Source: Neodontobutis hainanensis (Eukaryota; Chordata; Actinopteri; Gobiiformes; Odontobutidae). From it: DNA of 64,000 bases. This document shows positions 25,654 through 36,768 of this stretch, one piece after another (position 1 is the first letter of the stretch; the number at the start of each line of letters is the position of its first letter). Location: assembly GCA_024349245.1 (NCBI GenBank), contig JALDNG010000022.1:10320501-10384500 (forward strand). The letters are read 5' to 3'. The position numbers were made by a program, and so were the translations under genes. The notes beneath the pieces were generated by a model, which did no database searches, was not told the origin of the DNA, and saw only the letters and a program-made list of their open reading frames with translations.

Positions 25654-28600
25654 ATGTCAGGGAAGAGTTTCCGTGTAAGCGACGGGGACTGGATTTGTCC
25701 CGATAAAAAGTAAGTGCCACCGGGTTATGACCAGTCATTCACAACACAGTGTAAATACGGGGCTGGGGAAATATTTTTAAATTGTGTTAGTTAGCTTTTA
25801 GCCATTAGCTTGTGAGGCCTTGTGGGGCTTGGGTCCGAGCGTCGTTGGTTGTTCTAGTATAATAGGCACCGATGGTCTATTTCTGATAAAGTACGATTAT
25901 GAAACCCCATACGTGTCAAGTTGTACATAAATATGTTAGAATTTTGTATGTGAAATTCAACCCTAATTATGACCGAAAACGGCTAGCTAGGTGCTCGCTA
26001 GCTTGTAGAGGCTGTAACTAGTTATTAGGGTGTATGTTCAGTGAGAGTCTAACTTAGAAAGTGAGGGGATCATGTTGCAAGTAAACCGTACTGAAATATC
26101 TGCCTAATAAACCAGCTGCAGTAGTCGGGTTTATATTTACATTGCTCATATTTACTCCACACGCTAACTTAGTACGCCACTGCAGGTGTGTGTGTGTGTG
26201 TTTTGTACAGTGACACGGCAGTATTAACATTTGTTTATTCCTTAGGTGCGCTAATGTCAACTTTGCAAGAAGAACAAGTTGTAATAGATGTGGCAGAGGT
26301 AAGTTATTGTATGAGGGATACCAAGTAGGTATTGACAAAACATTGCTTTACGGTATTTTGTTCCACAGAGAAAACCACAGAGGCCAAGATGATGAAAGCT
26401 GGAGGAACAGAAATTGGAAAAACTCTGGCAGAAAAGAGTAGGGGTCTCTTTAGTGCAAATGATTGGCAGTGTAAGACGTAAGTGAGGTTTTCGTCATTGT
26501 TGTCAATGTAGAAATGCTAATATTTTTATTTAAGTATCTGTTCTTATGTGAGTTTATTGTATTAACTGTGTTAATCTATGTGGTTATCAAAGATGTGGCA
26601 ATGTAAATTGGGCCAGGAGATCAGAGTGCAACATGTGTAATACACCCAAATATGCCAAGCTTGAAGAGCGAACAGGTTATTAATATTTTCTAGTCAATTG
26701 CCATCATTGAGTATCTGAGCCTCGGAGCTTGACTTCCTGACTTACCTGTTTTTCTTTGTCAGGTTATGGTGGTGGCTTCAACGAGAGAGAGAACGTGGAG
26801 TATATTGAACGAGAGGAATCTGATGGTGAATATGATGAGGTCAGTACTGTATTGTACAAGGATTTCCTTAAATAGTGCTATCTATTTAACAGTTGAGATA
26901 CTTTCTCTGGCCATTGTTGTTCACTTATTTGTCTCTTGGAACAGTTTGGAAGGAAAAAGAAAAAGTTTCGTAAAACCAACAGCTCGTCTTCCTCAAAAGA
27001 AAGTGAAAAGAAAGTAGCACCAAAAGTTGAAACTGAAGAGGTGGAAGAAGAGGAACAGGAAAATGATGATGACGACGACGAAGATGGGGATCTTTCAAAA
27101 TACAAATTGGATGTAAGTGTGGCTGAAGCTAAATCAAAAAGCAGATCAAGAATCTGCTGATAATTTGTTTTAAAAAGAATAAATAAATGTTTCTCCCCAG
27201 GATGATGATGATGATGATGAAGAGGGAGACCTTTCAAAGTATGACTTGATAGCCAGTGATGAGGAGGAGGATAAAAAGGAAGCTAAGAAGGAGAGCAGTC
27301 ATTCGGGTTCTTCCCGATCTCGCTCTTCTTCTCGCTCCTCCAGCTCCAGTTCACGGTCGAGGTCCAGGTAAACGGGTACAGGTCAAAGGGTAACTCCGGG
27401 CAAAATGTCTGTATCAGCTCTATATTCCATTTATTCACTAAATATGATCAAGTTATTGTGTTTTATTTTTTTCTTTTACACTTTTACCTGCAGCACATTG
27501 TTTTTTCATGTGCTTTAAAAAATGTGCTTGTTCCTGGATTCAAATGTTTACTATTAGTTTCATTCTAAAGTAAATGTATTGGGATATTCAGAAGCTCAAA
27601 TTCATTTGTTTCTATATGTCGGCCATGTCAAAATGTGCTAAATGAGTGCAGTGTCTACTTTTGTAGTTTTTCATAAATATGTAATTTCTCAGCTTTAATG
27701 AACTCTTTTTGGCCTTCTCTGTAATTTCACATGTTGCGTAGCCACTTTTTTAAAAATATTTAGATTATTGGAAAGTGTTTATTTTTTTGTCTTTCAGGTC
27801 CCGCTCTAGAAGCTCATCCAGCTCCAGATCTGGCTCTCACTCCAGGTCCCGTTCCAGGTGAATGAGGTGACATGCACTCTCTCCCTCAGAGAGTGTATGT
27901 GTGGGGCAGACGCTCAGCTCAATCCTACAGCCTAGTTTTAAGTTTGATGCTGTGACTGTAGAAGACAAGAAATCAGAGTAGAGGTTTTAGATCTTCATCA
28001 AGCATCTCACAGCAGTAGCATTCACTGAATCGCTTCAACTATTAGTGTATTGTTAAGCCTTTTTGCACAAACTGCCAAATTTAAGTTAAGAGCATCTTGA
28101 TAAATACCCATGCAGGTTTAATTGATTGAGACCTTACTGACCTCTACACTTGGTTTATCCTTTCAAAAGATCCAGCTCCAGGTCTGGAAAGGGCTCCTCT
28201 CCTCGCAAGGCTTCCCGCTCACCCTCCTCTTCACCTGAGAGTAGCAAGAAGCGCAGTCGCTCAAGGTCCTCTTCTGGAGGGAGGAAACGCAAGCGTTCTA
28301 GATCACATTCGTCCGAAAGGTTTGGGTTTCTGTGGAATACCACAATGGCACAGATAATTCTTAGCCATCTGTTGCCTTCTTTTGGGATTTATCAGCTTTT
28401 CAATAACATATCAAGACTTAGTCACAATGTACTGGTTTTCAGTGTGACTGTATTTGTAGTTTATTTATTACTGTTGACATGTGATTAAGCCTGCTGACCT
28501 TGTTCTCCTTCCCGTGGTGTTTTTGTCTGCAGGCGGCGTGGGCATTCTTCTGGGTCATCCCATTCCGGCTCCAGTTCAAAAGAAATAACTAAACTGCCTT

Positions 28601-28701
28601 TAAATGCATCAGATGAGAAAAGGAACCCTAGTACCAGTGCATGTTGTGTTGCAAGAAAAAAAACAACCACATCCATTCAGTATACTGTTGATTTCCCTTG
28701 A
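25654..28701 (+). CDS. ZRANB2: Zinc finger Ran-binding domain-containing protein 2 (SR-like splicing factor)
   Basis: Nuclear SR-like protein that binds single-stranded RNA (GGU-type sites) through two RanBP2 zinc fingers and influences splice-site choice. Ten coding exons join in frame: 25654-25709, 26246-26298, 26369-26477, 26593-26675, 26763-26839, 26945-27112, 27201-27367, 27798-27857, 28170-28319, 28533-28701. All introns are GT-AG. The product is 363 residues; human is about 330. Finger 1 (about 10-37) has W13 and C15, C20, C31, C34. Finger 2 (about 67-90) has W69 and C71, C74, C85, C88. The linker is almost identical to the mammalian protein. Residues 127-205 hold a KKKK stretch and Asp/Glu runs with two DLSKY repeats; from about 215 an RS domain follows. 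PTGER3 lies next on the same strand. Odd: after GSSSK (residue 324) the frame misses the expected SKK/SKKK stop and runs 39 residues further. Identity is secure; the last residues are not. Confidence 0.95.
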
Positions 28702-29320
28702 CTCTCCAAAGTCTTATTTGCCTTTTATTTTATCCTCCCTTTTTGATCATATGCAGTAAAACCCAATCTGTGACAAGTCTGTAATTGTAGGTGTGCTAAA
28801 CGCTACCGTTCAGTCCTTTTTGAATATCAATTATTCTGTGAAAAGGCTTTAACTTAAGTCAAATCCTTTTGCGTAATAGTTTAATGGTAGTGTATTATCC
28901 TTCCACTTTTGGGAAGTAGGAATAAATCTTATTAATTTCTTTTTTTCACCCAAGCGAAAAATATTGATTTTATTTGTTTAACTTTTTTTTTTTTAATCAA
29001 AGGTGAACATGCTAAGCACCAAATAGAATTTGAGAAATGTAGCAATTTTTATTTTTTTCCCAAGGTAAGTATTCTTTATTTCTTCTTTTTAAATGGCTGT
29101 ATCACAATTTGTTTACTATGGAAAACACTTGAGGCCTACAAGAGTTTATTTTTAATTTGTCATTGAAAAAAAATAAATTGCTACACTTATATCCCAACAC
29201 TTAAGATTAAATGAACAGCAACAAAAAAAATCCAATTCCCTGGTTTACTGTAGGATTCAACAGTATTTTTAATGAAAGAACCGAAATGTACACTGTAAAT
29301 AAAACCCGTGCAAAAATGTT
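28702..29320 (+). other. ZRANB2: ZRANB2 3'UTR
   Basis: AT-rich, T-run-containing sequence between the ZRANB2 stop and its best polyadenylation signal. A weaker AATAAA lies at about 28,921. No coding potential was seen. Confidence 0.6.
29298..29303 (+). terminator. ZRANB2: ZRANB2 polyadenylation signal
   Basis: AATAAA in the context CACTGTAAATAAAACC, followed 20-40 bases later by a GT-rich stretch (TTTTTGTGTTGCTTGGTTGT) typical of a cleavage-stimulating downstream element. Confidence 0.65.
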
Positions 29321-29873
29321 TTTGTGTTGCTTGGTTGTCATTGCTTTATCACGTCTTAAGTTGCTGTGGAAACTTTAAAGGCATGTCACTTGATGGAGTA
29401 GCGATGTTGACCAACAGGTGGCAGCTACTGCATTGTCACAATAACAGCAGGCTTGAGTCTAACAGCCTTGAATCTCCCGAGAGTCCGTACAAATAAGTCC
29501 ATTCTTATAAAGTTTTTATTCTGGTTAAGTATTTTAAGGCTCCAACGTAAATGTCTGCATACAAATTAGTGCACTGGTCAGTTAAGGTTTATAATTAAAT
29601 CAGTGTTACTCTTCAAAATGCTTTCCAACAACTTTTTCTAATTAAAATGTTTGAATAATGGCTCAGTCCGTACAATTTTAAAATCGTTATCTTTGTTTCC
29701 TCATTATGGTATCTTGTAAAACCCGAATTCGTAAAAGTACAATTCAATTTATCGTATCTTATATAAGCCTATAGTTGATTCAAAATGCGTCATGCCATCA
29801 GGAACCAGAGACAGTTACTATTGCTAAGTGTGTTTACTGTTGCTTTGGGGGCAACTGTTGTGATGTTGGGCTG
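29321..29873. other. Spacer between ZRANB2 and PTGER3
   Basis: About 550 non-coding bases. The only ORF (29,308-29,496) overlaps the ZRANB2 3' end and has no recognisable domain. Confidence 0.5.
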
Positions 29874-30271
29874 TATAAATAATACGGAAAAAATAATGAT
29901 TTGAATGTAGACATTTTGATCGCTTACTCCAGTGCGAAAAGTGCGGTAATTAGTGAATTGTAATCGCAAATGTGAAAGAAAAATGAATGAGTTGGTCTAG
30001 TTTCAACTTACTGTGTTATAACATGAGTGTCATTACTACTTTATTCAGCCAGGACAGTCTTGCATGCTTTGGGCGGTCTTGAAGTCCCGCCTCCAGCGCG
30101 TAAAGAAGCTGATGCGTTTTTACGCAGTGCATTTAGATTGTAGCAGTTTGTAGCACCGCTGCTTTCCTCTCACACACATGGCTTATTCTCTGTCTGCGCT
30201 TTTATCCATGCCAAGATGTTGACAGTGGATGCTTGTGCTTCCCGGAGGACTTTCAAACAACTTTTGGAGAG
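29874..30271 (+). promoter_or_regulatory. PTGER3: Putative PTGER3 promoter and 5'UTR
   Basis: A TATAAATA box lies at 29,874-29,881, and GC-box-like GGGCGG (30,071-30,076) and CCCGCCTCC (30,086-30,094) lie closer to the gene. Three upstream ATGs precede the receptor start: 30,208 (four codons then stop), 30,216 (48 codons, overlapping the receptor start, with A at -3) and 30,229 (28 codons, overlapping). If transcription starts upstream of them, they could dampen translation. The transcription start is not established. Confidence 0.35.
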
Positions 30272-31925
30272 ATGCTGGGCTCCAACATTTCGCAGACTCT
30301 GCACGGGAGCAATGATACCAAAAACTCCAGTTGTAAATCTGTATCAGTTGGTTTTCCAATAACCATGATGGTCACTGGCATGGTGGGCAACTCACTAGCT
30401 CTTATTCTTGTGTATATCTCCTATAGAAAGAAAGAAAACAAACGGAAAAGGTCTTTCTTGCTTTGCATTGGGTCGTTGGCACTATCAGACCTCTTCGGAC
30501 AGCTTTTGACAAGTCCAATAGTCATATCAGTTTACAGAGCGGACCTGAAATGGGAGCGAATTGACTCTTCTGGCAATTTGTGCTCTTTCTTTGGGGTTTG
30601 CATGACAACTTTTGGACTGTGTGCTCTGTTCATGGCCAGCGTTATGGCGATAGAAAGAGCTACGGCCATAACAAACCCGCATTGGTACTCTAACCACATG
30701 AAAACCAATGTGACCAAGCAAACTCTGGCTGTCATATGGTGTCTTATTTTGCTTTTTGCACTGCTGCCTATCGTCGGAGTCGGGAAATACACGCGTCAAT
30801 GGCCTGGCACTTGGTGTTTTATTAGCACTGGGGACAGAGCGGTCCCAGGCAATATGTTTTTCGCCATCACTTTTGCTCTACTTGGGATTTTCTCTCTGCT
30901 TGTGACACTTTCTTGTAATGTCGTGACCATCTGGGGCTTAGTCATCCGCTGTAAAACAAAGCCAGGCACTTCTCACTCAAAACAGTGGGAAAGGCTCACC
31001 ACTGAGACAGTCATTCAGTTACTGGGAATCATGTGCGTCTTGTTGATATGCTGGTCACCTTTACTGGTAAGTCTTAATATTTGTATTTGACAAATTCTTA
31101 AATGTATGCAAACCGATTTTCTATTTTTATTGCCAATTGTTTGGCAGAAACTATATCCTGTTCCTGCAGATGCATCACCTCCTGTTTACGCCACTTTGGG
31201 AGGAAGCAACCTTGAATTTAATGTAGATTTCTGTTTCCACCCAATGTCAAGTTTATATGTTCTGTATATCTATCTTATAACTTATAACAATCTCCCCAAG
31301 CTCTACAAACTGTAAGACAGTGCTCCTTTGTAACACAGTTGACATTTTCAATTAAGGGCCAATCCACTTAGTTGGGTCCTGCCGGTGGAGTCTGTTGCTG
31401 AGGCTATGAGGTCATTCGATGTCAGTTACATATTTACTAGTCCCATTGTGGATATTAATAGAAACACTGGGCAAGACCTTTCAAAATGTGGGAAATTGCT
31501 GTTTTGTGTTAGCTTCTTTAGATACATACAGAATGACCTGAAGTTTGTTGAGTTGTGTGCATGTTTTATTTTGTAACACTCCACTGTACATTTTGCAGGT
31601 ATTGATGCTCAGGATGATCTCAACACAAATTTCATCGCATGATTGCAACTCAACAGCAGGAAATTCCAACCTGAGCTCCAGTCGGGATTTTCAGCTAGAC
31701 TGTAACTTCTTTCTGACAGCGATCCGCTTGGCTTCCCTGAACCAGATCTTGGATCCATGGGTCTATCTGCTCCTCAGGGAGATCCTTCTTAGAAAGTTCT
31801 GTATCATGGCCAACGCTGTGTCCAACTGCTCGATAGATGAACCAAAGGAGACTCAAACAGCACTCGATGCTCTAAACAAACAGAACCAAGACCATGAGAG
31901 TCTCCATAAGCCACAGACTAGTTAA
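30272..31925 (+). CDS. PTGER3: Prostaglandin E2 receptor EP3 subtype (GPCR)
   Basis: Plasma-membrane receptor for prostaglandin E2, usually Gi-coupled. Coding exons 30272-31066 and 31599-31925 (intron GT-AG, phase 0) give 373 residues. The intron falls at the end of TM6, after SPLL, as in other prostanoid receptors. N-glycosylation sites: N5, N14, N18. TM1 is about 26-50; TM2 has D73. C104 should pair with C182 in the ECL2 motif GTWCFISTG (179-187). The DRY position reads ERA (128-130), as in human EP3. TM7 has R308 in AIRLASLNQ, the Arg that binds the prostanoid carboxylate, then DPWVY (317-321) in place of NPxxY. The tail after RKFC (330-333) is 40 residues and is read straight through from exon 2. 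In mammals alternative tail exons join near this point. The start ATG at 30,272 is the only in-frame ATG before TM1. The neighbour ZRANB2 fits conserved synteny. Confidence 0.95.
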
Positions 31926-34383
31926 GATGAATGGCTGAAACTGGATCCAGCAAGTGCAAGCTGTTATGTGGAGAAAAGATGGAAAACATTTTGGCCCATA
32001 CTATCCACAGAAGGATACATATCGACAAGGAGTGTTTATTTGAAACAGCCACGTGTGCTTTTCTAAGCCAGCCAAAACCAGCATGTGGACGGATGACCAC
32101 TTATTTGGAATCTAGCCGTACACCACATACAAGACCTATGTTTGTGAATTTGTAAATAGGTGCCAAATATGTTATATAAAAAAAAAGAATGTGCAATGTG
32201 CAAAAAGAATGTGCAAAGAAAATGCAAGATCTAAATTAATATATAATTTATTTGTATAAAACTAAATGTGCTCTGTAAATGCAATCCTCTGTACTTATAT
32301 TGTTGTGTGTGTAAACTCGCACAGTAACTTCAGAGCACTCTTATACGAGTGGAAGTGCCAGCGGTCCATCTCTGTCAGGTTTACAGCTGGGATTTTTGAT
32401 GTGGTTTTCAAGAGCATTTCACGCAATTTAATTCAACACCACTCTAATGTTTTTTGAAGGAAACAATACTGCTTCTAGAGAGGGCTGCTGTTAGCATACA
32501 GTGTTGATGAAAATGGTATAAACAAGGCTGTGCCAGATAACTAAAGAGTAAAAAAAACACACACACACATTACAGATGCATGTGCACATGATTGACAGTC
32601 CAGAATTGTAATTACTGTTGTGGATGAAATATCAACAAAAAAAAAAAAACCAAAGACAAACATAGAGTAAACTTGCATGACATAGAGTCTGCTCTTTCTA
32701 AAGTGGCTATAACACTAAGTATCAGAGGCAGAATAATGCAACTGTGTGGAGAACATTAAAACAACAGAATATGACAGATAATGTGGCCATTGAGCATTGT
32801 TTGAGACTGCATTACACTAAATTACACTAAATTAAACAATAGCTTTATGCCTTTTAAACAGGGAAATGCTGAAGAGATGTTTTTACATGTGTTGTAAACT
32901 ATATGAATGCATGCTTTTGATTTTGATGATGAATGTGCTTTACATTAATAATAGTCTTATAGCTACCTCTGAAAGAAAGTTCACTATTCATTTACCATAG
33001 TCCGGGAAGTAACAGTAGTTCACTTTCATTTCGCGCTGCATCTTTAAATGCACTCAGAGAAGTGCAGCATTTTCTTGTTGCCATGGTAACGTCAAGACTA
33101 TACATACATTTGCCCCAGTGCACTAAGTCCTGGGCCTTTCCATGTTTCTGTATTTGTAAAGGTGACAGGGCATATTTTGATGCCATGTTGCACGGTTCAA
33201 ATGTGAAAAACAACATGATGTGTGCTCATGCTTGTGTTAAATGGCACCAACCTTTCTTGTTGAAAAAGAAAAACAGAAAAAAGCTGTATTCCATCCCTAA
33301 TTGGGTTCAATGAGTCTAAATCTGATGGAGTGGTCTTAAATGCTATTCTGACTAGGCCTGTGACTTTGCATTTATTTAAGAACATTTGTTTCCAGCTGCT
33401 GAGGTTAATATAAACTAGCATCTGGCATCTGATCCGTATAATTAAAACAATGATTCGATTTATTTGCGAGTCGCCGCAGGATATGGGCAGTTTACAATGG
33501 ACTCCATCAGTTTCCCACATGAACCTGCAGTGTGTTAATGAACTCCCATACAGAAAATGTTTATTCAAACATGTGCTGCCTTAAAGCCAATGAGTAACAT
33601 GAGTTTCCACTGTGCTCCCACGGAAAACTGAATTTTAAGAAGCTACTTATGTGAGGATGCAGGGTTTTTTTATAAGAAAAATGTATGCGTTTTAAAAATT
33701 TATATGGTTTGAACTGTTAAGATCCACCTAACAAAAAGACAGAATCATAGAAATCAGACAGTAATAGGTTTTTAGGTCCGCATCTTCAGTTTATTCATTA
33801 ATGTGCTTATTAATGTGAAAAAAATAGGCCACTTCAGGCAATTATGCTGAATACTGTACCAGTATAAACGCCAAGTATGCAGTTATACAGTATAATGATT
33901 AGACAAGGTTGTACAAGGTATCTGCACTGTCAGCTGGCCCAATATTTATCACTTAATAACTAAGAGATTTAGTGGTTACCTTTTGAACTGACAAGTCACT
34001 TAATGTTTTAAAATTACAGACAGGGCAATATCAAGGCTATGTTGGTGTTTTTGCATAGTTTCCAAATATATAATGTTTATGCTGAGAAATTATATAAATT
34101 TGTTCTACAAAAAGAAAGTGTAATCACGGAAAACCCAAGTAGTGTGTTCCATTTCAACAGTGTACAATGAAAAACAGGTTTTGTCTCTTGCTTAGGAATG
34201 CACACACAGAGATCTGTGCTTTGACCATCTGCACTGGAAGCTCCAGAATGTGAAACTTGGACTGAAACTGAAACCTGAGACACGATTTTCAGAAGAGGGT
34301 TAATATTTCAATGCGTTTGTTCTTTTATGACTTATGTGTGTACTATTTTTTTTAATATTATTTATTTTATTATTATTAACTAT

Positions 34384-34478
34384 GTTGGTGGGAGAAACCG
34401 GAGCACCCGAGGAAACCCACCCGAGCACTGGGAGAACTCTGGACCTTCTTGCACCGGGCCGGCACATTGAGTGCTTTA
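34384..34478 (-). repeat. V-SINE-like fragment
   Basis: GGTGGGAGAAACCGGAGCAC, then GAGGAAACCCAC, GGGAGAACTC and GGACCTTCTTGCACC. These are the conserved core and tRNA-side blocks seen more completely at 19,850-19,976, here shortened by internal deletions. Confidence 0.65.
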
Positions 34479-34532
34479 CTGCTGTCAGTCTGTAACAGGA
34501 TATATCTGATATGCTCTTATGAAATATGTTCC

Positions 34533-34557
34533 AGAGAAGAAGAAGAAGAAGAAGAGA
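34533..34557. repeat. GAA trinucleotide repeat
   Basis: Run of about seven AGA/GAA units. Confidence 0.9.
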
Positions 34558-35012
34558 AACTATTTTCATAGCTATTTGTCTGATTTGTCTGTTCACTTAA
34601 ATGCGGTTCATTTTTGGCCTTGCTTCCGGGCTTTGGTCGTTAGTCGGGCATTTTCGGAAACTTAAATATATAATATTTCTTGACTGGCTGAAGCATTATG
34701 GTTTAAAAAAATAATCTCTGTTTATTTAATATTAACTTGTTATGGGGGAATTACAGTGAATGAACTCACTTTCTAATACTGATCCAATGACATAGCCTCA
34801 CCGTCAGTTCATTCTGCAACTGTGCAATTATGTCACCAAATGTATGTAAAGATGTAAAATAAAACTAAATACAAATAACAGAATGTGACTTTTCATGAAT
34901 GTCAGATTTGGTCTAAATGTTCTTAATCCTGTCGATCCTATGGTGCCATTTTAAAGTTTTTGTCTAGGCTTCTATTGTTTGTTGGCTCTGTACAATGTGT
35001 TTTCTGCTTTCC

Positions 35013-35018
35013 AATAAA
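35013..35018 (+). terminator. PTGER3: Candidate PTGER3 polyadenylation signal
   Basis: AATAAA in CCAATAAAACATATTGG, followed by a TG-rich stretch. Alternatives are AATAAA at 34,858-34,863 and 35,079-35,084. Confidence 0.4.
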
Positions 35019-35099
35019 ACATATTGGTCACTGTTTTGGAGATAGAAAAAGTAATTTAAATGTCTTTAATTCTCTATAAATAAACTACTGTGGGGTTTT

Positions 35100-35799
35100 A
35101 AACAGCTGTTTCAACTCTTACATTGGAAGCACATGATTTACATAATGTGTGGTATGTTATATTTGGGCTCCAACACTCCAACATTGCGATTGTACTAGAG
35201 CGCGTACTTTCCAGTTCCTGACGTCCTGGAGCTCTTTTGAAAAAGCTTGGAATCGTCAAGTCTTTAGAATAGTTATAGTTTCAGGGTATAGTAGGCGGAG
35301 TCAGAAAATGGCAATAACCTGTATCAGTTGTGTTTTGAGGCAGTGTGTGCAGCACTATCTTTATTTTTATTACGTGGCACTACAACTTGGACAGTCATCA
35401 GTTAATTGCAGCACTGACACTTGACACACAAAGACATGCAACTTCTTAGTCTCACAATCATTTGTTGTGGGCAATTTTGACACATGTCTTAAACTCCCCT
35501 AGACAAGGATGAATGTAGCCTCTGTGACCAGCAAAACACAGAAGTTAAACAAAAAACACTGAATCATTAACAAAATTCATATTTGGCCATTTGACCAGTT
35601 ACTTGTATTTGGACTAAGAAGCATGTGGTTACTAAGGCATTACATTTGCTTGACATGAGCTCAGTCAAGCATTTTTCACAGCATCCCATGAAATATTAGT
35701 ATTTTTTTTTTTCATTTAAATTTTTTAGCTTTAATCTTGACACTCCTTCATCCAGGTATGTGTCCATAATAAAACCATGATTTAAACTGCTGCACACTC
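35100..35799. other. Intergenic, no gene seen
   Basis: Non-coding DNA downstream of PTGER3. An ORF at 35,149-35,424 has no recognisable domain. Confidence 0.5.
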
Positions 35800-36110
35800 A
35801 GAATCAGTGTGAAATTAGTTTGAAACACTTGGAGCTGTCAAAAAAAGCCAAGGAGCCATCCATAGCCATTCAGATAACATCTGAGACTGATTTTAAGGCT
35901 TTGATTCAATTAGTCATGAGAAGCGTAAAGCGCCCAGCTCACTCTTTATAGGCGCTGTTTTACTGCCGAGTAAGGCCGCTGTCTGCATCTGATAAATTCT
36001 AGTGGGCCCATTGAAGACTTTATCATCCCATTATTCATTCTCGTGTGGCTCAATGGACTTACTGCACATTGTATATTCTCTGGCAGCAAGGGAGAAAATA
36101 CACAGATATT
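35800..36110. promoter_or_regulatory. Candidate conserved non-coding element
   Basis: Repeat-free, balanced composition, no ORF, bounded by AT-rich DNA. It contains TTCAATTAGTCATGA (AP-1-like plus homeodomain-like cores). The call rests on texture only. Confidence 0.25.
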
Positions 36111-36768
36111 GTCCAACATTGTTTTTAATATAAAAACTTTATTTAATTTTAATAAAACCTTTCAAACAGAGTGGGCATTTGTATACTTATATAAGCGCCT
36201 CTGAGACTAAATATTGTTAGAGGTGCTACTTTTATTGAGCACACTTTCAACTGCAGTGCAAGAGTGTGTTTGTGATAATAAGAGCCATTATGAGCACCAT
36301 TTAGTGTTTGGCAATTAGCATCCTGAAATCAAGCTGTGGAAGATGTGGAAATAAACATGTAAAAACCATGATTTTATAGTTGCAAACATTTTGAAGTAAG
36401 TTACGGAACGGTAGTTTAATTGACATTTGAATGCGTATTCCATATGTAAAGCTAACATTTTACAGATGGGAGTTTTTGATTGTTATATTGTCATGGTCTC
36501 ATCTCCTTCCTTATACCATTATTCTAAAAGAGATAAATGTCTGTTTATTCTAAATGCCATAATTGCTCTTCCCAGGCTTCTCAAAGGGAGTGCAGGCATG
36601 ACTTTAACTGAATTAATCAGGGGCTTGATGGATGCTACCTATTACATCTCTTGTGCTTTCAGTGTGGTAAAGACAGTATAAACCAGGTCCTTGTTTTGGT
36701 CTTGTGCACAAAAAGAAAGTGCAAGAACAGTGATTTTTCCAGAAAAAATAAATTATAACACAAAAAAC

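Larger units (their letters stand above)
31926..35030 (+). other. PTGER3: Probable long PTGER3 3'UTR and downstream sequence
   Basis: About 3.1 kb of non-coding sequence with no strong AATAAA until 34,858, then 35,013 and 35,079. It contains a V-SINE-like fragment (34,384-34,478) and a GAA tract. The true transcript end is not known; an earlier non-canonical site is possible. Confidence 0.4.

Noticed and set aside
26878..27237. Minus-strand ORF rich in His and Ser over ZRANB2 exon 6
   Set aside because: It is the antisense of the Asp/Glu-rich coding exons.
27368..28169. A microRNA such as mammalian miR-186 in a ZRANB2 intron
   Set aside because: I looked for the mature miR-186 sequence in the introns around exon 8 and saw no match, and no long hairpin stood out.
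30233..30271. A longer PTGER3 N-terminus starting at TTG 30,233
   Set aside because: TTG is not a normal vertebrate start. The first in-frame ATG at 30,272 gives an extracellular segment of typical form with three N-glycosylation sites before TM1.
30527..30799. Two minus-strand ORFs over PTGER3 exon 1
   Set aside because: Antisense shadows of the receptor coding sequence.
31067..31090. PTGER3 ending at the in-frame stop after exon 1 (31,090)
   Set aside because: That stop is in the intron. A GTAAGT donor lies at 31,067, and exon 2 at 31,599 supplies TM7 with the conserved Arg and DPWVY.
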